Source: Corynebacterium tuberculostearicum SK141
Lineage (GTDB): Bacteria > Actinomycetota > Actinomycetes > Mycobacteriales > Mycobacteriaceae
Assembly (NCBI RefSeq): GCF_000175635.1
Contig: NZ_ACVP01000025.1
Span: 20,633 to 84,632 of the forward strand
DNA: 64,000 nt
Direction of reading: 5' to 3'
Shown: positions 1 through 7,777 of the stretch, piece after piece
Numbering within the stretch: position 1 is the stretch's first letter
Layout of the letters: every line of letters begins with the position of its first letter
Program-made: the position numbers and the translations under genes
Notes under the pieces: generated by a model
Seen by the model: only the letters and a program-made list of their open reading frames with translations
Databases searched by the model: none
What the model was told of the DNA's origin: nothing

Positions 1-1
1 A

Positions 2-151
2 GACTATCAGCGCCTTTCGGTAGGAATCGGGCGCCCACCGGGGCGCATGGACCCTGCTTCGTTTGTGCTCAAGCCTTGGGCAAAGCAAGAAAAGGCAGAA
101 ATCCCCATCCTTTGCGCCGACGCGGTCGAGGAAATCTTGCGCGTAGGATAG
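2..151 (+). CDS. pth: Peptidyl-tRNA hydrolase, C-terminal part (cut by window edge)
   Basis: The first 150 bases read in frame as the last 49 residues of a peptidyl-tRNA hydrolase, which frees tRNA from stalled peptidyl-tRNAs in the cytoplasm. The stretch RLSVGIGRPPGR followed by DPASFVLKPW matches the conserved Pth C-terminal region (R-x-G-I-G-R-P, then D-x-x-x-Y/F-V-L-x-x-F/W). The frame closes with TAG only 5 nt before the next gene, so the two are probably co-transcribed. Start and active-site residues lie outside the window. A second, complete pth lies at 8798-9445, so the genome has two. Confidence 0.85.
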   Translation, partial: DYQRLSVGIGRPPGRMDPASFVLKPWAKQEKAEIPILCADAVEEILRVG

Positions 152-156
152 TCGCC

Positions 157-1017
157 ATGAAATTGGCTACCCTACGCACTGGCTTTGGAACTTCCGCTAT
201 CCGCATCGACGGCGATAACGTGGGAGTTGAGTTGGATTATGAGGACGTGGGCCAGCTGCTGCGCAGCGAAGATTGGCGCAAGGCCGCCCAGCTTTCCGGC
301 GAGCCCGTGGTCTTTGACCACGCTGATTTGGAAGCCGTCGTACCAACTCCCGGCAAGGTCATCTGCGTGGGGCTCAATTACGCCAAGCATATTCGCGAGA
401 TGGGACGCGAATTCCCCGAACATCCCACCTTGTTCATCAAGTTCGCCGACGCCCTCACCGGCCCCTATGATGATGTCTTCATTCCCGAATATGGCACACA
501 GAAGCTGGATTATGAAGGTGAGTTGGCGGTCATCATCGGCGAGCGTGCCCACCGTGTCAGCCGCGACGAGGCGCTAAATTATGTGGCGGGCTACGCCATC
601 ATGAATGACTACACGCTGCGTGACTTCCAACGCCAGACTAGCCAGTTCCATGCCGGTAAATCCTTTTATCGCACCGCCGGCTTCGGCCCTTGGCTTACCA
701 CCGCGGATGAGTGGTCACCGGGGTCCGGAGCTGTGCTCACCACTACCGTAGACGGTGAAGAGAGGCAGCACGATAATACCGATGACCTCATCTTTTCCGT
801 AGCTGAGCTCATTGAGTTCTGCTCGCAGCTCTATCCACTCAATCCGGGCGACGTCATCGTTACCGGCACGCCAGAAGGCGTGGGTTTTGCCCGCACCCCG
901 CAGCAATTTATCGAGGATGGCCAAAACGTCACCATCGCCATCGAAGGCTTGGGGCATATTTCTAATACCACCCGCTATGGAGAGCCCGGCTGCGGCCCCG
1001 GCTGTACTTGTTCCTAA
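157..1017 (+). CDS. Fumarylacetoacetate hydrolase family protein
   Basis: A 286-residue FAH-superfamily enzyme, a group that cleaves or isomerises acylpyruvates and related 2-oxo acids with a divalent metal. The family core starts at VICVGLNYAKHI (about residues 68-79). The metal-binding region is visible as DYEGELAVIIGE with the E-x-E pair, followed by the FQRQTSQFHAGKSF segment and the GDVIVTGTPEGVGF motif near the end. ATG 157 is chosen because it sits 5 nt after the upstream pth stop; a longer frame from 76 would overlap pth. An oddity is the Cys/Gly-rich C-terminus (CGPGCTCS), which the family does not need. The exact substrate (fumarylpyruvate, oxaloacetate, homoprotocatechuate product) cannot be told. 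Confidence 0.85.
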   Translation: MKLATLRTGFGTSAIRIDGDNVGVELDYEDVGQLLRSEDWRKAAQLSGEPVVFDHADLEAVVPTPGKVICVGLNYAKHIREMGREFPEHPTLFIKFADALTGPYDDVFIPEYGTQKLDYEGELAVIIGERAHRVSRDEALNYVAGYAIMNDYTLRDFQRQTSQFHAGKSFYRTAGFGPWLTTADEWSPGSGAVLTTTVDGEERQHDNTDDLIFSVAELIEFCSQLYPLNPGDVIVTGTPEGVGFARTPQQFIEDGQNVTIAIEGLGHISNTTRYGEPGCGPGCTCS

Positions 1018-1093
1018 GCTGTGCCCAGGTTCTCACTCCAAAGTGGGCGGTCCCGTTTTCATCCCAGCCGCTTGCGCCGGTTAAGCTGGATTA

Positions 1094-1981
1094 ATGAGCA
1101 CAAAAAGCAGTAAAGCCCCTAAGAAACTCAACAAGAAGGCCTACGAGAAGGAGCTCGAGCGCCTCCAAGCAGAGCTCGTGGACATGCAGCAGTGGGTCGT
1201 TGAAACCGGCGCCCGCGTAGTCATCATCATGGAGGGCCGCGACGCCGCCGGCAAAGGCTCCGCGATTAAGCGCATCACCCAGTACCTCAATCCGCGTACC
1301 TGCCGCATCGAGGCGCTGCCCGCACCGAACTCGCGCGAACAGGGCCAGTGGTACTTCCAGCGCTACGTGGAAAAGCTGCCCACCAAGGGCGAAATCGTCA
1401 TCTTTGACCGCTCCTGGTACAACCGTGCCGGTGTCGAGCGCGTCATGGGCTTTTGCACCGACCAGGAGTATGTCCGTTTCCTCCACCAAGCACCCACCTT
1501 TGAGCAGATGTTGGTCGAAGACGGCATCATGCTGCGCAAGTACTGGTTCTCCGTCTCCGATGAGGAGCAGATCAAGCGCTTTGAATCCCGCCGCAACGAC
1601 CCGCTGCGCCGTTGGAAGCTCTCCCCTATGGATCTACAGTCCATTACCCGCTGGGAGGACTACTCCCGTGCCAAGGATGCGATGTTCATCCATACCGATA
1701 CCCCAACGGCGCCGTGGTACACCGTGGAATCAGAAGACAAGAAGCGCTCGCGCATTAACGTCATTTCGCACCTTTTGAGCACCATTCCATACGAGAAGCT
1801 CGAGCGCGAGATGCCGGAGATTCCGCCGCGCCCAGATTCCGATGGCGAAACCTATGAACGCCCTGCCCGCGAAGAGTTCCGGTACGTGCCGGACGTCGCT
1901 GCCAAGCTAGAGCGCAAGTCCGAGCAGAAGACAGCGAAGAAGACCTCCAAGAAGGGCAAGAAGAAGGATAAGAAGAAGTAG
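1094..1981 (+). CDS. ppk2: Polyphosphate kinase 2 (PPK2 family)
   Basis: A 295-residue PPK2 enzyme, which transfers phosphate between polyphosphate and nucleoside di- or monophosphates in the cytosol. The Walker A loop is GRDAAGKGSAIKRI (about residues 50-63). The Walker B/lid region follows as FDRSWYNRAGVERVMGFC, both diagnostic of PPK2. The last 30 residues are almost all Lys, Ser, Thr and Glu, a basic tail that could bind polyphosphate (inference). No Shine-Dalgarno is seen; a -10-like TAAGCT at 1082-1087 lies 6 nt before ATG, suggesting a leaderless message. Whether it mainly makes NTP or polyphosphate cannot be decided from sequence. Confidence 0.93.
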   Translation: MSTKSSKAPKKLNKKAYEKELERLQAELVDMQQWVVETGARVVIIMEGRDAAGKGSAIKRITQYLNPRTCRIEALPAPNSREQGQWYFQRYVEKLPTKGEIVIFDRSWYNRAGVERVMGFCTDQEYVRFLHQAPTFEQMLVEDGIMLRKYWFSVSDEEQIKRFESRRNDPLRRWKLSPMDLQSITRWEDYSRAKDAMFIHTDTPTAPWYTVESEDKKRSRINVISHLLSTIPYEKLEREMPEIPPRPDSDGETYERPAREEFRYVPDVAAKLERKSEQKTAKKTSKKGKKKDKKK

Positions 1982-2010
1982 CAGCAAGGGCTGTATTACT
2001 ATCTTCTTTT

Positions 2011-3171
2011 ATGAGCACTGACACCGCCGCGCGAGCGCGCTTAGGGGATAAAATCCTCACCGCGGTGGCGGTGCTCATTGCGCTGTTTTATGTGATTTCT
2101 GCCGCGAAGAATCCCAGCATAATTGAGATTATTCAGGCAGGTCTATCGTTGCTATTCCTGCCATTTATGTGGATCTGGCGGAGCCGTCCCGTGCTCAGCG
2201 CCACGGGCTTCATTGTGCTGCTCGCGGCATGGGCCATGGCTTGGATGAGCCAGCTGCCCACCAATCTAGGGCTTACCCCTTGGGCCCTGACTGCACCCAT
2301 GGCGGTGTATGCGACCTCCCGCTACGTGGGGCGCCGCATTATTCCCCGCACGGTGCTGGCGCTGACGATTCTGGGCTCCTTCATCTCGCCCGTCATGTGG
2401 CGCATTGATCCGGAGTCTTTCCTGCTGCACTACCAGCTAGACCGCCGCTTCCTGGCCATGCTGGTGGTGCACTGGGCAGTTTTGGGCAGCACCTACTTCA
2501 TCGCCGCACGCTACTTCGACCTGGCGCGCCAGCAGGAGCGGCTGGCCCAGGAGCGTTTCCACCAAGCCCAAGAAGAAGAACGCCTGCTCATTGCTAGGGA
2601 ATTGCACGATGTACTCGCTCATTCCCTAACTTTGATCAAGGTTCAGGCGAATGCCGGGATCATCGCCGGGCGTGTAAATAGTGAGGCTGCCCAGGAAGCT
2701 CTGGCCGCTATTCGTGATGGCGCGGATTCTGCATTGGAAGAGGTTCGCGGCATCGTCACGGCACTGCGAAGCACCGGTCCTTCCGCGCTCAAGCCGACAG
2801 AGCAGCTTGAGCACATCGAGGGCATTATCGATGGGTTCCGCGCGGCGGGCTTAAAGACTGCAGCGGACTTACCGGCGACCTACGAAGCGCCTGCACTTAC
2901 GCAATTGGCCTTGGTACGTATCATTTCTGAAGGCCTGACCAATGCTATGCGCCACCAAGGCCCCGGCACGCAGGTAGAGGTAGAGCTCGCGCTTGCCGAC
3001 GCCGCCCGGATCACCCTAACCTCTACCAATCCCTCCCCGTCTCCCAGCGAAGTTACTGGCAGCGGAGTTGGCCTCATCGGCGTCGAAGAGCGCGCCCACG
3101 CGCTGGGTGGAAGACTAGAGTGCTCGGGTGATGCAACAAAGTTCATCCTGCGCGCCGAACTACCCTTGTAG
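2011..3171 (+). CDS. Two-component sensor histidine kinase, NarL/HisKA_3 type
   Basis: A 386-residue membrane histidine kinase. About six hydrophobic segments fill residues 15-165 with very short outside loops, an intramembrane-sensing layout typical of kinases that watch envelope damage or antibiotics. A short coiled coil leads to the HisKA_3 box ARELHDVLAHSLTLIK with phospho-acceptor His199. The ATPase part shows the N box (ISEGLTNAMRHQ) and the glycine box GSGVGLIGVEERAHALGG. TACTAT at 1997-2002 lies 8 nt before ATG with no ribosome site, so it is probably leaderless. The partner regulator starts 10 nt after its stop, and an ABC transporter follows, so a drug- or peptide-responsive detoxification circuit is likely (inference). 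Confidence 0.92.
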   Translation: MSTDTAARARLGDKILTAVAVLIALFYVISAAKNPSIIEIIQAGLSLLFLPFMWIWRSRPVLSATGFIVLLAAWAMAWMSQLPTNLGLTPWALTAPMAVYATSRYVGRRIIPRTVLALTILGSFISPVMWRIDPESFLLHYQLDRRFLAMLVVHWAVLGSTYFIAARYFDLARQQERLAQERFHQAQEEERLLIARELHDVLAHSLTLIKVQANAGIIAGRVNSEAAQEALAAIRDGADSALEEVRGIVTALRSTGPSALKPTEQLEHIEGIIDGFRAAGLKTAADLPATYEAPALTQLALVRIISEGLTNAMRHQGPGTQVEVELALADAARITLTSTNPSPSPSEVTGSGVGLIGVEERAHALGGRLECSGDATKFILRAELPL

Positions 3172-3181
3172 AAGGAAAGCC

Positions 3182-3841
3182 GTGCCTAAGATTCGTGTCC
3201 TACTCGCCGATGACCAAGCGATGCTAGTTGCCGCATTGTCTACCATCCTTAACGCTCAGGATGATATTGAGGTCGTGGCCACCGCCAATACCGGCTCCGA
3301 AGCCGTCACCGCAGCGTTGAGCCACCGCACTGACGTAGCCATCCTGGATATCCGAATGCCCGGCATGGACGGCATCGCTGCGGCCCAAGCAATCCTTTCC
3401 CGCGTCCCCGAATGCCGAATCATCATGCTCACCACGTTTAATGAAGAAGAATTGGTGGCTCAATCTATCGCCGCTGGCGCGCATGGGTTCCTCCTCAAAG
3501 ATGCGGATCCGGAGGTGTTAGCGGGGGCAGTCCGGGACGTCGCCAAGGGCGAATCGGTGCTGGCCTCTCAGGTCACCGGACCAGTTTTGGAGGCCTATCG
3601 CACCGCCCTTACCCGCGGCCAGTTGAGCGCGCAGGAGCGCCAAGGGCTTAGCCTGGTAACCCGGCGCGAGATGGAAGTTCTTTCGCTCATCGCACGCGGT
3701 GCTACAAATTCCGAGATCGCCGCCGAGATGGTCATTGCGGAAACGACGGTAAAGACGCACGTCTCTTCGCTCATGTCTAAGCTTGCGGCGCGCGACCGCG
3801 TGGCGCTGGTGCTGTTCGCCCAGCGCGCCGGAATTGCCTAG
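3182..3841 (+). CDS. Response regulator, NarL/LuxR family
   Basis: A 219-residue two-domain regulator. The receiver domain has the acidic pair at residues 10-11, the phospho-acceptor Asp56 in DVAILDIRMPGMDG and the conserved K in FLLKDADPE. The C-terminal LuxR-type helix-turn-helix is TRREMEVLSLIARGATNSEI and onward. GTG 3182 is chosen because a strong AGAAGGAAAG lies just upstream and the receiver fold begins directly; a longer frame from 3128 would overlap the kinase. It is the cognate partner of the kinase upstream. A perfect 22-bp palindrome begins on its last base and precedes the ABC genes, a natural candidate operator for this protein (inference). Confidence 0.94.
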   Translation: MPKIRVLLADDQAMLVAALSTILNAQDDIEVVATANTGSEAVTAALSHRTDVAILDIRMPGMDGIAAAQAILSRVPECRIIMLTTFNEEELVAQSIAAGAHGFLLKDADPEVLAGAVRDVAKGESVLASQVTGPVLEAYRTALTRGQLSAQERQGLSLVTRREMEVLSLIARGATNSEIAAEMVIAETTVKTHVSSLMSKLAARDRVALVLFAQRAGIA

Positions 3842-3862
3842 TCTCCTACTGCAGTAGGAGAC
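3841..3862. promoter_or_regulatory. Perfect 22-bp palindrome between regulator and ABC genes
   Basis: The 11 bases GTCTCCTACTG are followed at once by their exact reverse complement, giving an uninterrupted 22-bp palindrome that begins on the last base of the regulator's stop codon and lies 65 nt before the ABC ATPase start. There is no T-run, so it does not look like an intrinsic terminator. Zero-spacer palindromes of this length suit a dimeric DNA-binding protein, and the adjacent NarL-type regulator is the obvious candidate. The symmetry is seen directly; the operator role is inferred. Confidence 0.6.
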
Positions 3863-3866
3863 ATTC

Positions 3867-3927
3867 ACTGCGAAGTCCGTCTTGTAGGCGGAAGATTCTC
3901 GCGCCCCGGCACGCGAGACTTCACAGT
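3867..3927 (+). promoter_or_regulatory. Nested inverted repeats ending at the ABC ATPase start codon
   Basis: An outer pair ACTGCGAAGTC (3867-3877) and GACTTCACAGT (3917-3927) matches at 10 of 11 positions, and its right arm touches the ATG at 3928. Inside is a perfect 7-bp stem TCTCGCG/CGCGAGA (3897-3903 and 3912-3918) with an 8-nt loop. The two stems share two bases, so they may be alternatives. No Shine-Dalgarno precedes the ATG. If transcribed, the fold would bury the start region, suggesting translational control; as DNA it could be a second protein-binding site. Confidence 0.4.
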
Positions 3928-4641
3928 ATGAACTATGACATCTCTTTTGAGCACGTCTCGAAGTCTTTTGGCCCCCACACAGTCTTGCGGGACGTAGATT
4001 TTCGCATCACCCCTGGTCGCGTCCATGCTCTTTTAGGGCGAAACGGTGCCGGCAAATCTACGCTCTTTTCCATCTTTCTAGGCCTGCTGACCGCCGATTC
4101 CGGGACTATTCGCGTGGCTGGTGCGCCCTGGTCACGCGAGGTTCTCGACCACGTGGGGGCTTCCGTTAACGGTCCAGCTTTTTATGGGCACCTTTCTGCA
4201 GCAGCCAACCTTCGCGTCCATACGCGATTGCTTGGTCTACCAGAATCCGAGATAGAGCGAGTGCTTGCCATCGTCGGTCTCAATGGAGCTGGGTCGAAGA
4301 AGGCTAAGTCATTTTCTACTGGCATGAAGGCACGCCTCGCCCTAGCCCAAGCACTGCTTGGCGATCCCGAAATCCTCGTTCTCGATGAACCACAAAATGG
4401 CCTTGATCCGCAGGGCATCGTAGAGCTTCGTGAGCTCCTGCAGAAGCTGGCTGGCGCCGGTCATACCGTCATCGTCAGCTCCCATCAGCTCGGTGAGGTT
4501 GTCCACTTAGCCCAAGACATCACCATCCTTGCCGAGGGCACCATTCGCTATTCTGGTTCTCTTAAGAATTTGGCTCCCAGTGGCCAGCTAGAAGCCGAGT
4601 TTTTCCGCTTGACCTCCCCGGATGGTGAAGCTCATGTTTAA
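3928..4641 (+). CDS. ABC transporter ATP-binding protein
   Basis: A 237-residue single ATPase domain that drives the permease encoded next. Walker A is LGRNGAGKSTLFSIF (about residues 36-50). The signature is an unusual FSTGMKARLALAQAL, with STG in place of the classic SGG, as is common in drug and bacteriocin exporters. Walker B is EILVLDEPQNGLDPQG, and the switch His is in SSHQLGEV. The family (BcrA/NatA-like) usually exports peptides, antibiotics or lipids or gives self-protection. It overlaps the permease frame by a few bases, so translation is coupled. Placement behind a two-component system suggests induction by the substrate. Confidence 0.93.
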   Translation: MNYDISFEHVSKSFGPHTVLRDVDFRITPGRVHALLGRNGAGKSTLFSIFLGLLTADSGTIRVAGAPWSREVLDHVGASVNGPAFYGHLSAAANLRVHTRLLGLPESEIERVLAIVGLNGAGSKKAKSFSTGMKARLALAQALLGDPEILVLDEPQNGLDPQGIVELRELLQKLAGAGHTVIVSSHQLGEVVHLAQDITILAEGTIRYSGSLKNLAPSGQLEAEFFRLTSPDGEAHV

Positions 4642-6124
4642 GCGTTACCTTTCTGCCGAGGTCCTTCGCAGCCGCGGGAGCGCACTGCAATGGCTCCCTC
4701 TACTGGCCGTACCATTAGTGGTATTGACAGCGTTGTTTTCCGCGCTGGCTTCTCCCGCGCAGGACGCCACCGGCGTTTTGGGATGGCAGTCCATGTTCAT
4801 CACGGGCATGTATGCACCTCTCATCGCGCTCTTTGCCGCCATTCCCGAGCGCCGAGAAGTCCGTACTCGCGGCGGCGGTACGCTGTGGCGCCGGATCAAT
4901 GCCCACTATGAACAGGCCTCGCGCTATCTTGCCGTCCTTTCTAGCTTGGCGATCTTTCATGTCCTCAATTTCGGTCTTTCTTGGGCAATAGTGGCTCTTC
5001 AGGGCCGTGCCAACCATCAACTATTAGTGGTGGCTGGGCTCTATTCCTTCCTAGGGGCTATCGGGATCGCCGGACTCGCTGTAGGGTGTTCGCGCCGCTG
5101 CGGCCTCGTCGCCGCGTTGGCTGGAGGCATTGTCTGGCAAGAAATTGGAACTCTACCGAGCACTGTCGAGGGCAATGCGTGGTGGGCATTCCCGCCTGCA
5201 TGGCCGATGAGATTAATGCTTCCTGCCCTGCGGATCCATCAAAACTCTGTTCCTCTCGATCCAGGTGATCCGCTACTGCAAGAAGGTCCACTGCCTGCCG
5301 CACTGCTGTGCCTGGTTCTAGCGGCTGTAGGTACGTGCGCGGCAATCTTTACTCCTCGCCGCATACGCCCTCTTAGGTTGCGTCTGCGCCAGGGCGGTAC
5401 CGCTGAAGATGCGGCCGCAATCACCACTGGTGGGGTGTGGACCCCAACTGCTACACCGAGAGCTGCCGCTCGCTCCAAGCTACCTGGCGCGCTGATCGGG
5501 CTGCACCGTGCGGCATCGAGCCCCTTGCTCATTGGGTGTCTAGTACTGAGCATCGTGGCTTTAGCCGTCATTGCCCTCACCTACCCTGCCGATTATGTCC
5601 ACGGCTTCTTCGTCTTTGCGCTACTGCCTGTGGGCGCGGGAGTCCTCCCTTGCATAGTGTGGCCACTGCTAGAGGCGGCGTGGCCGCTGAGCTACAGCGA
5701 ATCACGACATAGCCCAAACGCCCTTCTCATCTGGATCTTTGGGGCAATAGTATTCGTGTGCACGGCTGCTTCGCTCGCTTCAATCTGCGCCGGTACTTCT
5801 GCTCCTGCTGTATTGGGACGACTGCCGCTGGCCGTAGGTGTAGGTTTCAGTATTGCGGTGATTTCCCTGTGCATCGTGGTGCGCTTCGGGATTATTAGTG
5901 CACTCGCCCTCACCATCATGGGCACCATTGTTTCCGTAACTCTCGGCGGTGATGTCCTCGCCAAGACTTACCTGTGGCTAGTTGCCTTTTCGGCGTGGCC
6001 AATAAATGCCGATACTCCTGCACGCTACGCTGTCGCAGCGTTCTTAACACTGCTCATCGCCGCCGTTGGTTCGTGGATGGCGAAACGACTGCTGCAGACA
6101 AAGGCACTGCAGCCAACGGATTAA
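4634..6124 (+). CDS. ABC transporter permease, multi-spanning membrane protein
   Basis: A 496-residue membrane protein with about twelve hydrophobic segments in two blocks of six, separated by a soluble stretch near residues 245-290 that is rich in Arg, Thr and Ala. The two-block layout suggests a fused pair of six-helix permease halves, so one copy could pair with two ATPase subunits. ATG 4634 overlaps the ATPase stop and has GGTGAAG upstream; an ATG at 4622 is also possible. No close family is recognised from sequence alone; function follows from the ATPase it is coupled to. Substrate unknown. Confidence 0.85.
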   Translation: MFKRYLSAEVLRSRGSALQWLPLLAVPLVVLTALFSALASPAQDATGVLGWQSMFITGMYAPLIALFAAIPERREVRTRGGGTLWRRINAHYEQASRYLAVLSSLAIFHVLNFGLSWAIVALQGRANHQLLVVAGLYSFLGAIGIAGLAVGCSRRCGLVAALAGGIVWQEIGTLPSTVEGNAWWAFPPAWPMRLMLPALRIHQNSVPLDPGDPLLQEGPLPAALLCLVLAAVGTCAAIFTPRRIRPLRLRLRQGGTAEDAAAITTGGVWTPTATPRAAARSKLPGALIGLHRAASSPLLIGCLVLSIVALAVIALTYPADYVHGFFVFALLPVGAGVLPCIVWPLLEAAWPLSYSESRHSPNALLIWIFGAIVFVCTAASLASICAGTSAPAVLGRLPLAVGVGFSIAVISLCIVVRFGIISALALTIMGTIVSVTLGGDVLAKTYLWLVAFSAWPINADTPARYAVAAFLTLLIAAVGSWMAKRLLQTKALQPTD

Positions 6125-6220
6125 CCACATCAAGCGGCCACGTTTCAACTCCATTGGCGTGCTTCCAGGCCGATAGCGTGGCTGCTTTCGGGGTGGGGTG
6201 ATTGGAGCAGGGAAAACGGC

Positions 6221-6243
6221 AAAAGCCCGCGGAAACCGCGGGC
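6221..6243 (-). terminator. Intrinsic terminator of gapB
   Basis: A perfect 8-bp stem GCCCGCGG/CCGCGGGC (6225-6232 and 6236-6243) with a 3-nt loop is followed on the minus strand by TTTT and further T-rich sequence. It lies 15 nt after the GAPDH stop codon. Confidence 0.8.
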
Positions 6244-6258
6244 CAGAGCTTTATGAGC

Positions 6259-7713
6259 TTAAAGCTCAGACGGAGATACGCGCTTCGGCAGAACAACCGG
6301 GCGGGTGTGCGCCAGCTCTTCTACGATGCGTACTACCTGGTTGGAGTAGCCATACTCGTTGTCGTACCACACGTAGAGCACCAGGTGCTTGCCGGAGGCG
6401 ATGGTAGCAACGCCGTCGACGATGCCGGCGTGGGTATTGCCGATGAAGTCAGAGGAAACGACCTCTGGAGAGGCAATGTAGGAAATCTGCTGGCGCAGGT
6501 CGGAGTGCAGGGAAACGTTGCGGAGGAAGTCGTTGACCTCATCGCGCTCTACTTCCTTGGACAGCTCGAGGTTGAGCACGGCCATGGACACGTCCGGGGT
6601 AGGAACGCGGATGGCATTGCCGGTGAGCTTGCCCTCAAATTCCGGTAGAGCCTTGGCCACAGCCTTGGCTGCGCCGGTAGCGGTAAGCACCATGTTCAGG
6701 CCTGCGGCGCGGCCGCGGCGATCGCCCTTGTGGTAGTTATCGATGAGGTTCTGGTCATTGGTGAACGAGTGCGCGGTCTCCACGTGACCGTGGGTTACAC
6801 CGTAGCGGTCATTGATGACCTTAAGAACCGGGGTAATGCCGTTGGTGGTGCAGGATGCAGCGGAGAGGATCTGATCCTCATCGCTGATGTTGTCGTTATT
6901 GATGCCGTAGACGATGTTCTTGATATCGCCCTTGCCCGGTGCGGTCAGCAGCACGCGGGAGATGCCCTTGGCCTTGAGGTGCTGAGACAGGCCCTCGCGG
7001 TCGCGCCATGCGCCGGTGTTGTCCACCAAGATGGCGTTGTTGATGCCATAAGAGGTGTAGTCGATCTCGGCGGGATCGTTGGCGTAGATCATCTGGATCT
7101 TGGTGCCGTTAGCCCAGATGACCTCGTTTTCCTCATCTACAGAGATGGTGCCGTTGAAAGCACCGTGAACGGAATCGCGGCGCAGCAAGGAAGCGCGCTT
7201 GAGGATGTCACCGTCGCCCTTCTTGCGCAGGACGATGCCGCGCAGGCGAACGCCACCATAAGCTGCCTCGCGGGCGACGAGGAGGCGAGCAAGAAGGCGG
7301 CCGATGCGGCCGAAGCCGTAGAGGACGACGTCAGTGGTCTCTAGGTCAACGCCAGCACCGACGATCTGGCACAGCTCGCCTTCCAAGTACATGCGGAGGT
7401 TTTCCTCGTTGGATTCCTCCCACCCGAGGACCAAGCGGCCGAGGTCGACGCTTGCCGCGCCCAGGTTCATGTCTGCCAATTCCACCAGGATAGGCAGGGT
7501 CTCCGCCGTGGACAGGTGGCGCTGCGCGATGCGGCGGCCGTAGCGGTGAGACTTGATGATGTCGATATCGGTCTGCCCCACCAGTGGGCGGCCGAAGATG
7601 GTGGTGACAACGTTATTGTTGCGGTGCAGCTGGTGGATGAGCGGAATCATCTGCTGCGCCAGCTCGAGGCGCTCGTTCCAATCATCATGGCCAACATGTG
7701 CGTTCGCAGTCAC
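6259..7713 (-). CDS. gapB: Glyceraldehyde-3-phosphate dehydrogenase, long form (GapB/GapX-like)
   Basis: A 484-residue GAPDH, about 140 residues longer than the usual enzyme because of an N-terminal extension (with RLHRNNNVV-like HQLHRNNNVVTTIFGRPLVG). The Rossmann part begins at VVLYGFGRIGRLLARLL. The active-site Cys is in AASCTTNGITPVL, where the second Cys of the classic SCTTNC is Gly. The His partner is in ETAHSFTNDQN. In C. glutamicum the long paralogue is the gluconeogenic, NADP-accepting enzyme; the same role is inferred. GTG 7713 is preferred because AAGGA lies 9 nt upstream; ATG 7722 touches that site. A clear terminator follows. Confidence 0.93.
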   Translation of the reverse strand: MTANAHVGHDDWNERLELAQQMIPLIHQLHRNNNVVTTIFGRPLVGQTDIDIIKSHRYGRRIAQRHLSTAETLPILVELADMNLGAASVDLGRLVLGWEESNEENLRMYLEGELCQIVGAGVDLETTDVVLYGFGRIGRLLARLLVAREAAYGGVRLRGIVLRKKGDGDILKRASLLRRDSVHGAFNGTISVDEENEVIWANGTKIQMIYANDPAEIDYTSYGINNAILVDNTGAWRDREGLSQHLKAKGISRVLLTAPGKGDIKNIVYGINNDNISDEDQILSAASCTTNGITPVLKVINDRYGVTHGHVETAHSFTNDQNLIDNYHKGDRRGRAAGLNMVLTATGAAKAVAKALPEFEGKLTGNAIRVPTPDVSMAVLNLELSKEVERDEVNDFLRNVSLHSDLRQQISYIASPEVVSSDFIGNTHAGIVDGVATIASGKHLVLYVWYDNEYGYSNQVVRIVEELAHTRPVVLPKRVSPSEL

Positions 7714-7777
7714 GTAATTCATTCCTTTTCTGTCACGGGGGTGGCATTAAATCTTCAAACATAAATATTAGCGCCTA

